Positions 8,436 through 17,876 of a DNA stretch of 64,000 nt are shown piece by piece. How positions within the stretch are numbered: position 1 is the first letter of the stretch; every line of letters starts with the position of its first letter. The position numbers were made by a program, and so were the translations under genes. Source of the stretch: Sphaerimonospora thailandensis (GTDB taxonomy: Bacteria > Actinomycetota > Actinomycetes > Streptosporangiales > Streptosporangiaceae); the NCBI RefSeq assembly GCF_016863115.1, contig NZ_BOOG01000004.1, positions 1 through 64,000 on the forward strand. The letters run 5' to 3'. The notes beneath the pieces were generated by a model. That model had not been told where the DNA came from. It ran no database searches and worked only from the letters and a program-made list of their open reading frames with translations.

Positions 8436-9673
8436 GCAGCCCGCTGCCCTGGATCGCCGATTCCCTGGGCGTTTCGCGGACGTACACCATCGAGTCGGAG
8501 GCGGGCCTGACCCTTGCCGTCGGCGGGCTCGGCCTGCGGATGGAGGACCGGGACGCGACGCTACGGGTGGAGATCCCGGTCGCGTACGGCCTCGAGCCGG
8601 GTGCGCCGACTTACCGCCTGGTGGGGCAGGCGAGCCGCGACACCACAGTCGGCCGATGGGTGTACGACTCTGTCTCCGGAGTCGTCGCCGTGGTCGCCGA
8701 CCTGCCCGGCGAGTTCTCGGCGGCCTCCCTGACCGAGGTCGTCGCCTCGATGGTGTCGGAGACGCGGAGCCGGCTGCCGATCACGGACCAGTGCATCAGG
8801 ATCTACCCGTGGATCGGTGAAGGTACGGCGACAGCCACCCAGATCCCCCGACTGACGGCCGAGCGGCGGACGATGGGCGAGAGCTCCGACCACGTGGACC
8901 AGGTGCTGGCCCTCCTGGCGCGGGAGCCCGGGGCCGAGGATATGGACACGGCCGACGGCATATCCTTCGTGGGCCCGCAGGGCTGCCGGCTGTGGGTGGT
9001 CCGGCAGCAGCGCCACGGCATCGGCTGGGGCCTGCTCCTTCAGCTGGACAGCGCTCACGGGCAGCGGTTGCGTCTCCCGACCGGGACTCCCCCGCTCAGC
9101 TACGCGACGCTGGCCAAGCTCAACCTGACGCGGCATGGCCCGGGCGCGTGGGTCAACGGGCTGCGCAACAGGTTCTTCGCCTCGACCCGGCTGCTGTGCT
9201 CGGCCCCCTCACCGGACGCGGCCGGCCGGATGGTAAGGCGGCTCGCCCAGCTGATGCTGGACGAGAGCGTCGCCGAGCCGGCCGACTCGCCGAGCGTCGC
9301 CGTCGACTTCCCGACGTGTGCGGAGAGCGTGCTGCACTGCGATCGCGACCACCCGGGCCATGTGCCGAAAGGCCCACTGTTCGGTCTGGGATGGGATCGC
9401 TGGAACCGCGTCCGCCGCGGACTGCCGGGTCGGGAGAGCGAGAAGGTCACCGACCTGGTGGTGACCGACGAGGGGACCGTCTCCTTCGCCGTGTCCGGTG
9501 AGAACGCGCGGACCGTCACCGGCTGGAACCACACCCCGCAGCGTCTGCGGGAGCACTGCCGCGGCAGCGCCAAACTTCGCTGGCACGACTCCCTGCGGCT
9601 GCTGGAAATCGGCACCCTGCGCTTCCACATCGCCACAGACGGCCCATCACCCTGCACCGCCCGGCACACGTAG
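8432..9673 (+). CDS. unknown protein B of a tandem pair
   Basis: This 413-residue protein starts within the stop of the preceding gene (ATGA) and is related to it. GRWVYDSVSGVVAVVADLP, GIGWGLLLQL and LAKLNLTRHGPGAW mirror blocks of protein A in the same order. There is no signal peptide or membrane segment, so it is cytosolic. The C-terminal part from about residue 270 has no counterpart in protein A. Translational coupling suggests the two act together, possibly as a heteromer; no catalytic motif is visible. Confidence 0.6.
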   Translation: MSSPLPWIADSLGVSRTYTIESEAGLTLAVGGLGLRMEDRDATLRVEIPVAYGLEPGAPTYRLVGQASRDTTVGRWVYDSVSGVVAVVADLPGEFSAASLTEVVASMVSETRSRLPITDQCIRIYPWIGEGTATATQIPRLTAERRTMGESSDHVDQVLALLAREPGAEDMDTADGISFVGPQGCRLWVVRQQRHGIGWGLLLQLDSAHGQRLRLPTGTPPLSYATLAKLNLTRHGPGAWVNGLRNRFFASTRLLCSAPSPDAAGRMVRRLAQLMLDESVAEPADSPSVAVDFPTCAESVLHCDRDHPGHVPKGPLFGLGWDRWNRVRRGLPGRESEKVTDLVVTDEGTVSFAVSGENARTVTGWNHTPQRLREHCRGSAKLRWHDSLRLLEIGTLRFHIATDGPSPCTARHT

Positions 9674-9847
9674 CCGCCGGGCTCTCCATCTACCTTCGAT
9701 CCTCCACCAGGAGATCTGGACATCTACCTTGATGAACGCTAGATCGGAAGATAGAGGTCAAACTTCATCTTTTCATCGCATAGATGCTGTTCCGTGACAG
9801 ATTATCGGTAACGTCGCCCACGACTAGATCGCTAGCGGAGGGGCCTG

Positions 9848-11593
9848 TTGTCTGAAGGAACCGGAGCGACGGCAGCGCAGCAGCAGGATCCGGTACCGCC
9901 CGCCAAGCAGCACAACGCACACGGACTGACTGCGTTGGACCGGTTCGACCCCACCGCGATCGGCCCGTACCGGCTCGCGGGACGTATCGGAGCCGGCGGG
10001 ATGGGAATCGTCTACGCGGGCATGGACGGCAGCGGCCGCCGCGCCGCCGTTAAGGTCATTCACCCGGAACTGTCCCGGGACCCGGAGTTTCGCACCCGAT
10101 TCAAGCGCGAGGTGGCACTTCTCCAGCGGGTAACCGGAGCGTGCACGGTGCGTGTTCTGGCGTTCGATCTCGATGCGGCACAGCCGTGGCTGGCGACGGA
10201 GTATGTGGCCGGCCCCACGCTGGCTCAGCGCGTCGATGAGAGTGGCCCGCTCTCCGAGGAGGAGATCATCGGCTTGGCAGCGGGTCTGGCCGAGGCACTT
10301 CGGTCCTTGCACGCCGCCGGAGTGGTCCACCGAGACCTGAAGCCCTCCAACGTCATCCTGTCGCCTACCGGGCCGCGCCTGGTCGACATGGGCATCGCCC
10401 GCGCCCTTGACGAAACCAGCGTCACCAGAACGGGTGTCGTGGTGGGCTCTCCAGGCTGGATCAGTCCGGAAGAATACCGCGGCGATGATGTGGGACCGGC
10501 CGCGGACGTGTACGGCTGGGCCCTGCTCGTGCTCTTCGCCGCCACCGGCCGACCGCCCTTTGGAACAGGGCGTCCGGAGGTGCTTGCGATGCGCGTGCTC
10601 GCTGAGACGCCCTCGGTGGACGGAGTCCCCGACTCGCTGGCCCCCGCGATCGGCAAAGCCTTGGCCAAGGACCCCGACACGCGGCCCTCCGCCGAGAAGA
10701 TACTGGCCCAAATAGCCCACCTCTGGGGGGAGAACCACGGCGAGCGTTCGGCGGAGACGGAAGACGTCACACAGTTCCTGAACCGAACGTGGGTCATGCC
10801 CCTTGGCCACGAATGGGAGTGGAGCGCTCCAGAACCATCAAATGAGCAGCTTGGACGCAGGTACGGCGTGACGATCACGATAGCCACAGTCGGAATCGCC
10901 GCTCTGGTCGCACTCATCCTCCTCTTTGCAGACGGGGAACCAAAGATTCGATCACAAGCTTCGCCGCCGAGGACACCAGCACCTTCTTCCACTTCTTCAG
11001 CTTTTCCTGTTGGCGTATCGGCCTCTGCGGCTCCGAGTCCTACACCGAAGGCCACGACATCACCGAAGTCCGCGAAGCCATCTGGTCGCAGAGTGAAGAT
11101 GATGGCGGGAATCTCCTTCGTCCTTCCTCCGGACTGGATGTACTTCCCCAACCTGACCAACAACCCGGATATTATGTGCCTGCGCCCCAAGAGTAAGAAG
11201 AACGCAGAATACTTCTACTGCGACCAATATGGAATGAGCATCTACCCCTGGGCGCGAAAGGAAGACGACACATACGACGACAGTGACCTGAAATCGCTTG
11301 ACGATCCTGACGAGATCACCTATAAGGGCTCGGGGTGGCCCTGCGAAACGGACACCGGACTTCTACGCAAGGGAAGAATTATAAAGAGTGGTCTACATAA
11401 GATTGGGGATCGCCGAGCTTATTACCGGAAAGCGCGCAGCTACTGCAAGGATGGATCGATAGCGGAGACCGAAGTCCTCGTTCTGCCACTCACACATCTC
11501 ACCGTCAGCATTGATATGATGCCCAAGAAGGAACGGGCTCAAGTGGAGCAGATCCTTCGGTCTTTCAAATTTCCCAACAAGCCTCCACGTTGA
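9848..11593 (+). CDS. membrane Ser/Thr protein kinase, first of tandem pair
   Basis: This 581-residue Pkn/Hanks-type kinase has a Gly-rich loop GAGGMG (48-53), catalytic Lys69, HRDLKPSN (161-168), a DMG in place of DFG (180-182) and the SPEEY activation-segment block. A Thr-rich activation loop (DETSVTRTGVV) suggests autophosphorylation. One membrane segment lies at about 341-361, then a Ser/Pro/Thr-rich linker and an extracellular domain of about 180 residues with several Cys. The TTG start at 9848 is backed by GGAGGGG just upstream; the next in-frame ATG would cut into the kinase fold. It lies six bases before a paralogous kinase. The extracellular half is noticeably AT-richer than the kinase half. 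Confidence 0.9.
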   Translation: MSEGTGATAAQQQDPVPPAKQHNAHGLTALDRFDPTAIGPYRLAGRIGAGGMGIVYAGMDGSGRRAAVKVIHPELSRDPEFRTRFKREVALLQRVTGACTVRVLAFDLDAAQPWLATEYVAGPTLAQRVDESGPLSEEEIIGLAAGLAEALRSLHAAGVVHRDLKPSNVILSPTGPRLVDMGIARALDETSVTRTGVVVGSPGWISPEEYRGDDVGPAADVYGWALLVLFAATGRPPFGTGRPEVLAMRVLAETPSVDGVPDSLAPAIGKALAKDPDTRPSAEKILAQIAHLWGENHGERSAETEDVTQFLNRTWVMPLGHEWEWSAPEPSNEQLGRRYGVTITIATVGIAALVALILLFADGEPKIRSQASPPRTPAPSSTSSAFPVGVSASAAPSPTPKATTSPKSAKPSGRRVKMMAGISFVLPPDWMYFPNLTNNPDIMCLRPKSKKNAEYFYCDQYGMSIYPWARKEDDTYDDSDLKSLDDPDEITYKGSGWPCETDTGLLRKGRIIKSGLHKIGDRRAYYRKARSYCKDGSIAETEVLVLPLTHLTVSIDMMPKKERAQVEQILRSFKFPNKPPR

Positions 11594-11599
11594 TTTGCG

Positions 11600-13255
11600 A
11601 TGAGAAATGACAAAGATGGTTTCGCGCTGACGAACAAAGACCCAGACCACATCGGCCCCTATCGTCTGGTTGGCAAACTGGGCGCCGGTGGCATGGGAAC
11701 CGTTTACGCAGGGATCGACTCGAATAGCGAACGAGTCGCGATCAAAGTAATCCATCGCGAATTGGCTCGCGACCCAGAGTTCCGTCTACGCTTTTCGCGA
11801 GAGGTCGAGCTACTCAACCGTGTACACGGTAAATATACAACTCGCGTCTTGGCTTTCGATGTGGAGACCGCACAACCGTGGCTGGCGACCGAATACGTTC
11901 CCGGCCCAACGCTCGCTGAACGAATAGGACTCGACGGCCCACTCTACGGCCAAGGAATCGTAGGCCTCGCCGCCGGCCTCTGCGAGGCACTGCACGCCCT
12001 GCATGCGGCGAACATCGTGCACAGGGACCTGAAGCCTTCCAACGTCATCTTGTCGCCGAAAGGTCCGCGCGTGATCGACATGGGCATCGCTCGGGCACTG
12101 GACGAAACGAGTGTGACTCGCACCGGAGTGCTCGTCGGCTCCCCTGGCTGGATAAGTCCAGAAGAATACAGTGGCGACGATGTGGGTCTCCCTTCAGATA
12201 TTTATGGCTGGGCGTTGCTTCTGGTCTTCGCGTCAACCGGCCGCCAGCCATTCGGAACGGGTCGACCTGAAGTAATAGCCACACGGATCATGACCAGCGA
12301 TCCGGAAACCGACGCACTGCCCGAGGACCTTCAAGCACTGGTTCGGCAAGCACTTTCCAAGGATCCCGGGAAGAGGCCCCATGCCGATCACCTCCTCAAG
12401 GCCATGGCGGAAATCTGCCGGCAATCAGGATTGTGCTCTGCCGCTCCGGCCGAGGAGGTCACCAAATTTTTGGATCGGACATGGGCCGTAGAACCGACTA
12501 CCGAGCCGAACTGGAGCTCATCTGAGCCTGCGGCGGCCCCCAAACGATTCAACGCTCGGTTTTGGGTCGCCGCGTCTGTCGCAGCCACTTTGGTTGGAGC
12601 GCTCTTCGCCACTACTCTTACGATGCGATCCGCCGAATCCAGACCACCAACCATTTCTGGTGATGCATCTCAGACTCCGATCTCCGCCGAGAAGAAAGCA
12701 AACCATACTCCTAAGAGCGCAGCGCCGCCGGCGAGCAGACCTTCTCCTTCCAAAAGGCCTATCGAGATCCGGCGGACGACACCCGACGGCTCCTACTCAT
12801 ACCTTATTCCCGCAGGCTGGGAATCGATAGTCGACATGGGCGCAAGCGGTGGTTCGACATGCATTCGCCCGAAGGGGTCGAAGTCCTGCGATGAGGGCGT
12901 GGAGATAACCTACGGAGGCCGCATCACTGGAGACCTGCAAGATTACGACAATCTCGTGACCCTCGAACTCCCCGACCCCGCGATGTTCGGCTGCTACAAG
13001 GAGGATGCAGGCGCATCGCTCGTCGAGCGCGAATTACGCCGAGTCGGAGGCGATGACGCCCAATATCGCAAGTTCATCGTCAGCTGCGCTGGGAGGAAAG
13101 ACTACTCTGGATACATGTGGGTGCTGCCCAACGAATGCGGACAGGGCACCAACACAATTCGCGCGCACGGAGCAGTCGACAGAAATAAACTCGATTCGAT
13201 CATCCGCTCCCTGTCTCCATGTCCCGATTACTCGAATCACAAACAGCGATCATGA
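11600..13255 (+). CDS. membrane Ser/Thr protein kinase, second of tandem pair
   Basis: This 551-residue kinase is closely similar to its neighbour through the whole kinase domain: GAGGMG (28-33), Lys49, HRDLKPSN (141-148), DMG (160-162) and an identical DETSVTRTGV activation loop. A single membrane segment lies at about 321-342, followed by a Pro/Ser linker and an extracellular domain that has diverged almost completely from that of the first kinase apart from Cys-containing patches. The pattern is a duplicated catalytic half with different sensor halves, as in receptor kinases that listen to different ligands. AT-richer codon use than the flanking genes suggests acquisition. Confidence 0.9.
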   Translation: MRNDKDGFALTNKDPDHIGPYRLVGKLGAGGMGTVYAGIDSNSERVAIKVIHRELARDPEFRLRFSREVELLNRVHGKYTTRVLAFDVETAQPWLATEYVPGPTLAERIGLDGPLYGQGIVGLAAGLCEALHALHAANIVHRDLKPSNVILSPKGPRVIDMGIARALDETSVTRTGVLVGSPGWISPEEYSGDDVGLPSDIYGWALLLVFASTGRQPFGTGRPEVIATRIMTSDPETDALPEDLQALVRQALSKDPGKRPHADHLLKAMAEICRQSGLCSAAPAEEVTKFLDRTWAVEPTTEPNWSSSEPAAAPKRFNARFWVAASVAATLVGALFATTLTMRSAESRPPTISGDASQTPISAEKKANHTPKSAAPPASRPSPSKRPIEIRRTTPDGSYSYLIPAGWESIVDMGASGGSTCIRPKGSKSCDEGVEITYGGRITGDLQDYDNLVTLELPDPAMFGCYKEDAGASLVERELRRVGGDDAQYRKFIVSCAGRKDYSGYMWVLPNECGQGTNTIRAHGAVDRNKLDSIIRSLSPCPDYSNHKQRS

Positions 13256-13303
13256 TGCCGAAATCGGCACCCCAGTTTCGCGATCACCGTCGTTGTACAG
13301 GGA

Positions 13304-14197
13304 TCAGCGTCGGCTCGGTCCTGCCGAATGGTTGAGGAACCGCTTCAGCGCCTCACGGACGGCCTGGTCGGCCAGCGTGAACGTGGTCGTGAGGTGCTGC
13401 GTCAGAGGCTCTGCCTCAACTCCTCGGCCGCCATCGTCGGCCTCACCGGTCCTCTTCTTCGGCTCGTGCGGCCAGCGACTGGCGGTCGGAGTGGCGGAGG
13501 CGCTGGGAGAAGGCGGCGTGGGCGTGGCGGTACTCGGCCTCCCGGTCGGCCTTGTGGAACGGCGCGGCGTACCCCTCGGGACGGGGCCGTTGGTCTCAGG
13601 GTCGAGGTGGGCCGTGAGCTGCTCGAAGTGCTGCCTGGTCTGACCGTACCCATAGGTGTTGTGGTTACCCGCGATCTTCCGGCCGTCGGCGTCGAACCAG
13701 ATCCGCGCCTCATAGTCGCACAGGACCGGATAGCCCGCTCGGTATCGAAGGGAATCATTTTCCGCCAGGCCAGCCGATAGGACTCGGTGTGCCGGCGGAC
13801 CACGCCGTCTCCGCCCACCCACCGGTCCTGGGCGGCGAGGTAGGTCTCCTCGTCGCAGGCCCGCCCGTAGTTCGTCACGGGAACGGCGTCTTCGGGGAGG
13901 GCTGTCAGGTCCCAGGTGGACCAGTCGCGGTTGGTCCTGCACGGAATGTTCGGCGCCGTCGCTCAGCCGCTCGGCCGTGCTCGCCTGGTGCGGCAGGTCC
14001 GCGAAGTAGGGCCGGTCGGCGAAGTACGGCTTGGCGAGAGCGCGCAGCCCCTTGCGCGGGGTGAGGCGACCGGCCTTCTCCTGCTCGTTCCAGCGGGCGA
14101 ACAGGCCGTCCTTCTTCTTCAGGTCCTTGGGCAGCACCTCGGCCAGATAGTGTGCCGAGAAGTAGTCACCACGGTTGACCAGCGAGTCGAAGCCCAT
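13304..14197 (-). pseudogene. remnant of a large Eco57I-type DNA methyltransferase
   Basis: Coherent protein pieces lie in different frames. The N-terminal piece (about 14197-13985) reads MGFDSLVNRGDYFSAHYL and AEVLPKDLKKKDGLFARWNE. A second frame (13935-13745) carries RDWSTWDLTALPED and RHTESYRLAWRKMIPF. The first frame resumes with PVLCDYEARIWFDADGRKIA and NTYGYGQTRQHFEQL (13750-13575), and a third frame carries GYAAPFHKADREAEYRHAHA (13575-13445). From memory of the family, these are the first and last parts of methyltransferases of roughly 1,500 residues (Eco57I/class I SAM-dependent type); the catalytic middle with motifs I and NPPY is missing. The gene has thus suffered an internal deletion of perhaps 1,200 codons plus frameshifts. 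A short in-frame duplication (PYFADR/PYFADL) is also visible. Confidence 0.65.
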
Positions 14198-14257
14198 CGG
14201 TGGTTCCAGTTCCCGAAGCCACGTAGGAACCTCTTGCCGATTCCGAGCTTCGACATC

Positions 14258-15889
14258 TCAGCGTTCACCGTCCAAGCTGCCCAGGACCTCAACGATTTTC
14301 AGCACGTTGGGGTGGCTGCCGCCGTATTCACGCTTGAGATCAGGCAGCAGATCCGTCAGAGTCCTCCTCGCCCGGATCTGATCACCCGCGCCGAGTTCGA
14401 GCAGCCCGATTTGGCGTCGCAACTCCAGCACCCGGTCCTCGTCGACCCCGAACCGCTTTTCGTCCTCAAGCAAACGATTGAGCTGCGCGAGTGCGATGGT
14501 GACCTCGCCCACGGCGGCATGGCAGTTCGCCTCCATCAAGCGCAGGCGCAGAACGAGATCGTCGTCAGGCCCGTCCCGCCGCGTCAGCTGGGCGACGAGT
14601 CCGGCGAACTCTGGGACCGCCCGGCGATAGTCGCCGGCCAGGAACAGCATGTCCGCCAACTCGAGGCGCAACGAGATCACGTCGGGGTTGTCCGCGCCGA
14701 GCTCATGTGCCGCGGGCTCCACGACCCTGGCGAGCAGCTCCGCGGCCTGCGTGAAACGCGTCTCGGCCTTGAGCTCGCGCGCGTCCATTCGCGCCATCTC
14801 GATATCGCTCGGTCTGAAGCGCTCGGGGTCGCTCGGCCTGAGGGGTTCGGTCGCGGCGGCAGGCACATCGGGTGCGGCAGCAGGCAGATCGGACGTGGCG
14901 CGCACGGGCTCGGCCCTGCCCGTTTCCGCCTTCGGCGAGGCGCCGATCCGGCCCACGACGCCTGCGTACATCCGGACCGGATGACGTGCGACGGCGTCCA
15001 CGTAGCCGGGGAACGAGGGCAGGTCACGGCAGAAATCCAGGAGGCGCTCGTAGACCACGGTGGCCGACGCGGGCCTGTTGTCCGGCGACTTCTCCAGCAG
15101 CCACAGGACCAGCCGTTCCAGGCCTTCGGGCACGTCGCGCCGCCGTCGGCGCAACGGCCGCGGCGCTCGGGCCACATGGTTCTGCACGGACGCCAGGGGC
15201 GTCGCGCCACAGAACTGGTTCTCCCCCGACAGCATTTCGTCCAGCACCACGCCGAGGGCGTACAGATCGCTCTGTGGACTCGTCGAACCGGCCATCGCCT
15301 GCTCAGGTGCCACGTACTCGGGGGTGCCGACCATGACACCGGTCTGGGTGAGCCTGGTCGCGGTGGGCGAGAGCGCGGCGGCGATTCCGAAGTCCAGCAC
15401 CTTGACCGTGCCATCGGGACTCAGCATGAGGTTGCTCGGCTTCAGGTCCCGGTGGACCAGGGAGTTGTCATGGGCCACAGTGAGCACCGAGCACACCTGC
15501 GCGGCGATCGCCGCGGCCCAGGCGACCGGGATCTCGGTCTCGTCGAGCAGTGTGGCGATCGGGCAGCCGTTGATCAGCTGCATGACCAGGTAGAGCTCTT
15601 CCCCGTGGGTGCCGCAGTCGTAGACGGCGGGGACGCCCGGGTGTTCCAGACGTGCCGTGATCCGTGACTCGCGGACGAAGCGCTGCGTGAGCTCCCTGTC
15701 CGGTTTGCCGTCCGGCAGCCGATCGACACGGATGAACTTGATCGCTATCCGCCGGTCCAGACGCTTGTCGTAGCCGAACCAGACCTCGCCCATGCCACCG
15801 CCGCGTCGCGACAGGGGATCCAGCTCGTAGCGATCGTCGATAATCCGCCTGCTCAACCCGGCTGCCTTCCGCGAAGCCACCCTGTTCAT
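14258..15889 (-). CDS. soluble Ser/Thr protein kinase with TPR-like tail, DISARM-associated
   Basis: This 543-residue kinase has GGGMGEVW (30-37), Lys51, HRDLKPSN (146-153), an intact DFG (166-168) and GTPEYVAPEQ. Unlike the two kinases to its left it has no membrane segment. After a Pro/Ala linker, the last 170 residues (from about 370) are alpha-helical repeats of TPR style (ARVVEPAAHELGADNPDVIS, LADMLFLAGDYRRAVPEF), suited to protein contacts. It is the most downstream gene of the leftward defence block, 100 bases after the methylase-specificity fusion. A role in phosphorylating or regulating the DISARM proteins is inference, by analogy with PglW of the Pgl/BREX-2 system. Confidence 0.87.
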   Translation of the reverse strand: MNRVASRKAAGLSRRIIDDRYELDPLSRRGGGMGEVWFGYDKRLDRRIAIKFIRVDRLPDGKPDRELTQRFVRESRITARLEHPGVPAVYDCGTHGEELYLVMQLINGCPIATLLDETEIPVAWAAAIAAQVCSVLTVAHDNSLVHRDLKPSNLMLSPDGTVKVLDFGIAAALSPTATRLTQTGVMVGTPEYVAPEQAMAGSTSPQSDLYALGVVLDEMLSGENQFCGATPLASVQNHVARAPRPLRRRRRDVPEGLERLVLWLLEKSPDNRPASATVVYERLLDFCRDLPSFPGYVDAVARHPVRMYAGVVGRIGASPKAETGRAEPVRATSDLPAAAPDVPAAATEPLRPSDPERFRPSDIEMARMDARELKAETRFTQAAELLARVVEPAAHELGADNPDVISLRLELADMLFLAGDYRRAVPEFAGLVAQLTRRDGPDDDLVLRLRLMEANCHAAVGEVTIALAQLNRLLEDEKRFGVDEDRVLELRRQIGLLELGAGDQIRARRTLTDLLPDLKREYGGSHPNVLKIVEVLGSLDGER

Positions 15890-15989
15890 CGGAGAAATTA
15901 CCCGATCGGCGATGAGTGCGCAGGTGACTGGCGCAGCTCATGGCAGCCATCGCCAGGCCGTCGCCAGGCCGTCGCACGGTCATCGCCCG

Positions 15990-17876
15990 CTAACCGGCGG
16001 GTTCGAGCTCGCCGTCGGTGAGCCCTTGCAGGACCTGTCTCGCGAGCAGGCCACCCATCTGGGCGGTCTGGCGCACAGCGCTTTCGAAAGCGTCCAACCG
16101 GCGAAACGCCTCGCCGTACCGTCGCTGTTCCGTGATCGGCAGGCGGGGCAGTTTCGCGCGCCGCACGTCGACCCGATAGGTGCCCGACGACGTGACCGCG
16201 GCCCGCTCGGCGGACAGACGCAGGAAGCCGGCCACGAAGAGCGGGTCGAGCACCTCCTGGTCCACCCGGATGACGAAAAGGTGCGGGCCGAGCACCACCT
16301 CTTCTGTCATGACTCGGGCCATCACGTCGTGGGTGACCGCCGGGATCACGATGTCGCCGGGCCCGGCGGTCACGGTCTCCTGCCCTACCCGTCCGCGACC
16401 TGTCGGTCCGCGGCCCAGCACGACGTCCTTCGCGGTGAGCAGCGGCACGTCCCCCGACTCCGTCGCCATCCGCATCGGGGTCTGCTCCAGCTGGACGGCG
16501 CCCGCCCGGGCCAGCTCACCGAGCGTCGTCATCGTCAGGTCCCTGGTCTGCCGGCGCACGGCGGGCAGCAGCCCGGTCAGCGCCGAAGCCACCTCGTGGA
16601 GGTCGTCACGGGCCTTGTCCAGGTCTTCCACCCGTACGGCCGTCGCCTTCGGCAGGTGGCGCGACGGCGTGAGGTCCACCTCGTCGTCCAGCAGCTCCAT
16701 GATCGGTACGGCGCGGCCGACCGCCTCCACGCCCTCGCGGAACGCCTCGACCGGGCCATCGGCCATCAGCACATGCGTGGGCACGACGTCCCTGTCTTCA
16801 GGGCGCCGCGGCAACCCCGGCCGCCGCAGCAACCACAGGTGAGGCGGCAACGACGACTGCGGGGCTGAGCCGGCGGGCAGCCCGATCACCGCCTGCAGCG
16901 TCCCCGTCCGCAGGAGCTGCGACCGGATCCGACGTCCCGAACGGCGGTTGGCCGCGGCCGGAGGCATCAGCACCACCACCCGGCCGCCCGGCCGCACCCG
17001 GGCGAGGCAGTGCTGCACCCAGGCCAGCTCCGATTCGCCCCGTGGCGGCAGTCCGTACTGCCAGCGCGGGTCGGTGGTCAGCTCCTCGTACCCCCAGCCC
17101 CGTTCGTTGAACGGCGGAACGCACAACGCGCCGTCCGCCTCGCAGTCGGGAAAGGCGTCGGCGAGCAGCGCGTCACCGCAGCGAGTTTCGGCGTCGGTTT
17201 CCCGTACCGCCAGGCGTGCCGCGGCGAGCCGAGCCGTCGCGGCGTCCCGTTCCTGGCCGAGGAGACGCTTCGCGTACGGCTGGGCGGCCAGCAGCAGGGT
17301 CCCGAAACCGCAGAGGGGATCGAGCACCGCGTCACACGGCCCGAGCAGCCTGGCCATCAGGGCGGCGACGTCGTCGGAAACGAGCTGGACCCGGCGTGAG
17401 TGGGTCTCGATGTAGCGGCGGAACAGGAACTCCACCGTGTCACCGGTGCCGCGTGCGGCGGCCAGTCCTGTCAGGGCTTCCAGCAGGGCCGCGGGCACGT
17501 CCGCCCCTGCGCCGTCCGGTCGCTTCAGCGCGCGGTCCCGGTCGGGTCGGACGAGGAACGCCGCCATGGCGCTCACCAGCGGAGCGAGCTGCAGATCATC
17601 CGCGGCGTTGCGGAGCTGCTGCCACACTCGCTCGTCTTCCGGCAACTCCTCCAGCTTCCCCTGGTCGCGCAGCCACGCTTCGACCTCGGCCAGCGAGAAC
17701 AGCGGGTTCGACGAGGTGCCCGCGACCGGTTCCGGGAAGTCCTGAAACCTTCGGCGCCAGTTGCTGACGGCCGCCCGGCCCACTCCGGCCAGGCGTGCGA
17801 TGTCGCCCGCCGCCACCCTGGCGTCGTCGTGCGTCAACTGCCCTCTCCCATTCCCCAGAGTTTCAAGATCCAGCAC
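15990..17876 (-). CDS. HTH + N6-DNA methylase + HsdS-like specificity fusion
   Basis: The product (628 residues from the GTG at 17876; a TTG at 17837 is an alternative) opens with a helix-turn-helix (DIARLAGVGRAAVSNWRRR). An HsdM-like methylase follows, with motif I DPLCGFGTLL near residue 189. From about residue 460 comes a target-recognition-like region (VPLLTAKDVVLGRG, GDIVIPAV, YRVDVRRAKLPRLPITEQ) as in type I specificity subunits. Motif IV reads V-P-P-F near residue 252 where N/D/S-PP-Y/F is expected, which casts doubt on catalysis. It starts 12 bases after the drmC stop on the same strand. It may mark host DNA with the system's specificity, or act as a DNA-binding adaptor if inactive. 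Confidence 0.8.
   Translation of the reverse strand: MLDLETLGNGRGQLTHDDARVAAGDIARLAGVGRAAVSNWRRRFQDFPEPVAGTSSNPLFSLAEVEAWLRDQGKLEELPEDERVWQQLRNAADDLQLAPLVSAMAAFLVRPDRDRALKRPDGAGADVPAALLEALTGLAAARGTGDTVEFLFRRYIETHSRRVQLVSDDVAALMARLLGPCDAVLDPLCGFGTLLLAAQPYAKRLLGQERDAATARLAAARLAVRETDAETRCGDALLADAFPDCEADGALCVPPFNERGWGYEELTTDPRWQYGLPPRGESELAWVQHCLARVRPGGRVVVLMPPAAANRRSGRRIRSQLLRTGTLQAVIGLPAGSAPQSSLPPHLWLLRRPGLPRRPEDRDVVPTHVLMADGPVEAFREGVEAVGRAVPIMELLDDEVDLTPSRHLPKATAVRVEDLDKARDDLHEVASALTGLLPAVRRQTRDLTMTTLGELARAGAVQLEQTPMRMATESGDVPLLTAKDVVLGRGPTGRGRVGQETVTAGPGDIVIPAVTHDVMARVMTEEVVLGPHLFVIRVDQEVLDPLFVAGFLRLSAERAAVTSSGTYRVDVRRAKLPRLPITEQRRYGEAFRRLDAFESAVRQTAQMGGLLARQVLQGLTDGELEPAG

Noticed and set aside
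13005-13643. Open frame crossing the end of the second kinase
   Set aside because: It is out of frame with the kinase, spans two unrelated regions and shows no coherent domain.
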